From contig CALFKA010000069.1 of assembly GCA_937880545.1 (NCBI GenBank), forward strand, positions 1-6,830: DNA of 6,830 bases. The letters are read 5' to 3'. Made by a program: the position numbers and the translations under genes. This document shows, piece by piece, positions 6,746 to 6,830 of the stretch; the first letter of the stretch is position 1; every line of letters starts with the position of its first letter. The notes beneath the pieces were generated by a model. It saw only the letters and a list, made by a program, of their open reading frames with translations, was not told the DNA's origin and did no database searches. The DNA is from an uncultured Clostridia bacterium. GTDB taxonomy: Bacteria > Bacillota > Clostridia > Peptostreptococcales > Acidaminobacteraceae.

Positions 6746-6802
6746 TTTTCTTAAGATGGGTTTTCAGGTAGTATAGAAGAAAACAAACATGAGTGAGGAA
6801 CT

Positions 6803-6830
6803 ATGAAAATTCTTGACGCCTGGAAAAAAC
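6803..6830 (+). CDS. Start of a divergent gene of unknown function (cut by window edge)
   Basis: ATG at 6803 follows GAGGAA (6795-6800) by two bases and opens a frame reading MKILDAWKK up to the window edge. Only nine codons are visible, so no function can be assigned. A possible -10 (TATAGA, in AGTATAGAAG) lies about 25-30 bases upstream. The 119 bases between this gene and pfp would then hold both divergent promoters. Confidence 0.5.

Noticed and set aside
6789..6806. Plus-strand ATG at 6789 as the start of the divergent gene
   Set aside because: This frame stops after five codons; the ATG at 6803, directly after GAGGAA, opens a frame that continues to the window edge.

Overview
The window looks like a chromosomal segment from a Gram-positive, Firmicutes/Clostridia-like bacterium. 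This is inferred from purine-rich Shine-Dalgarno sites (AAAGGAGG, AAGGAG, AGGGGG), an AddB-type recombination nuclease, a DUF1461/TIGR01906-type membrane protein, a PPi-type phosphofructokinase and a secreted LysM/SH3/NodB cell-wall protein. I cannot name the species. All complete genes lie on the minus strand. A divergent gene on the plus strand is just entered at the right edge. I see no tRNA, rRNA, CRISPR array, insertion sequence or phage gene.

Read in the direction of transcription (right to left) there are three minus-strand units. (1) Positions 6683 to 4890: a 411-residue PPi-type phosphofructokinase, then 9 bases later a GNAT N-acetyltransferase, closed by a strong terminator at 4832-4870. 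(2) Positions 4620 to 3477: a LysM + SH3b reading frame followed, in another frame, by a Pro-rich linker and a NodB polysaccharide deacetylase. The SH3b domain is cut in two by a one-base shift near 4224-4225, so this is almost certainly one gene of about 380 codons, broken by a frameshift or a sequence error. Two hairpin terminators follow in tandem at 3435-3466 and 3385-3418. (3) From an extended -10 promoter at 3321-3329: a four-helix membrane protein (DUF1461-like) whose end overlaps by 17 bases the GTG start of addB. The addB gene fills the left 2.7 kb and leaves the window after codon 895, with about a quarter of the expected protein missing.

The genes serve separate housekeeping tasks: glycolysis (pfp), small-molecule or protein acetylation (GNAT), peptidoglycan or polysaccharide remodelling (the split deacetylase), and double-strand-break repair (addB, presumably with addA beyond the left edge). 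I did not find a clearly new biological system. The points most worth checking are the frameshifted LysM-SH3b-deacetylase, the eroded Walker A motif of AddB, and the tight overlap of the membrane-protein gene with addB.
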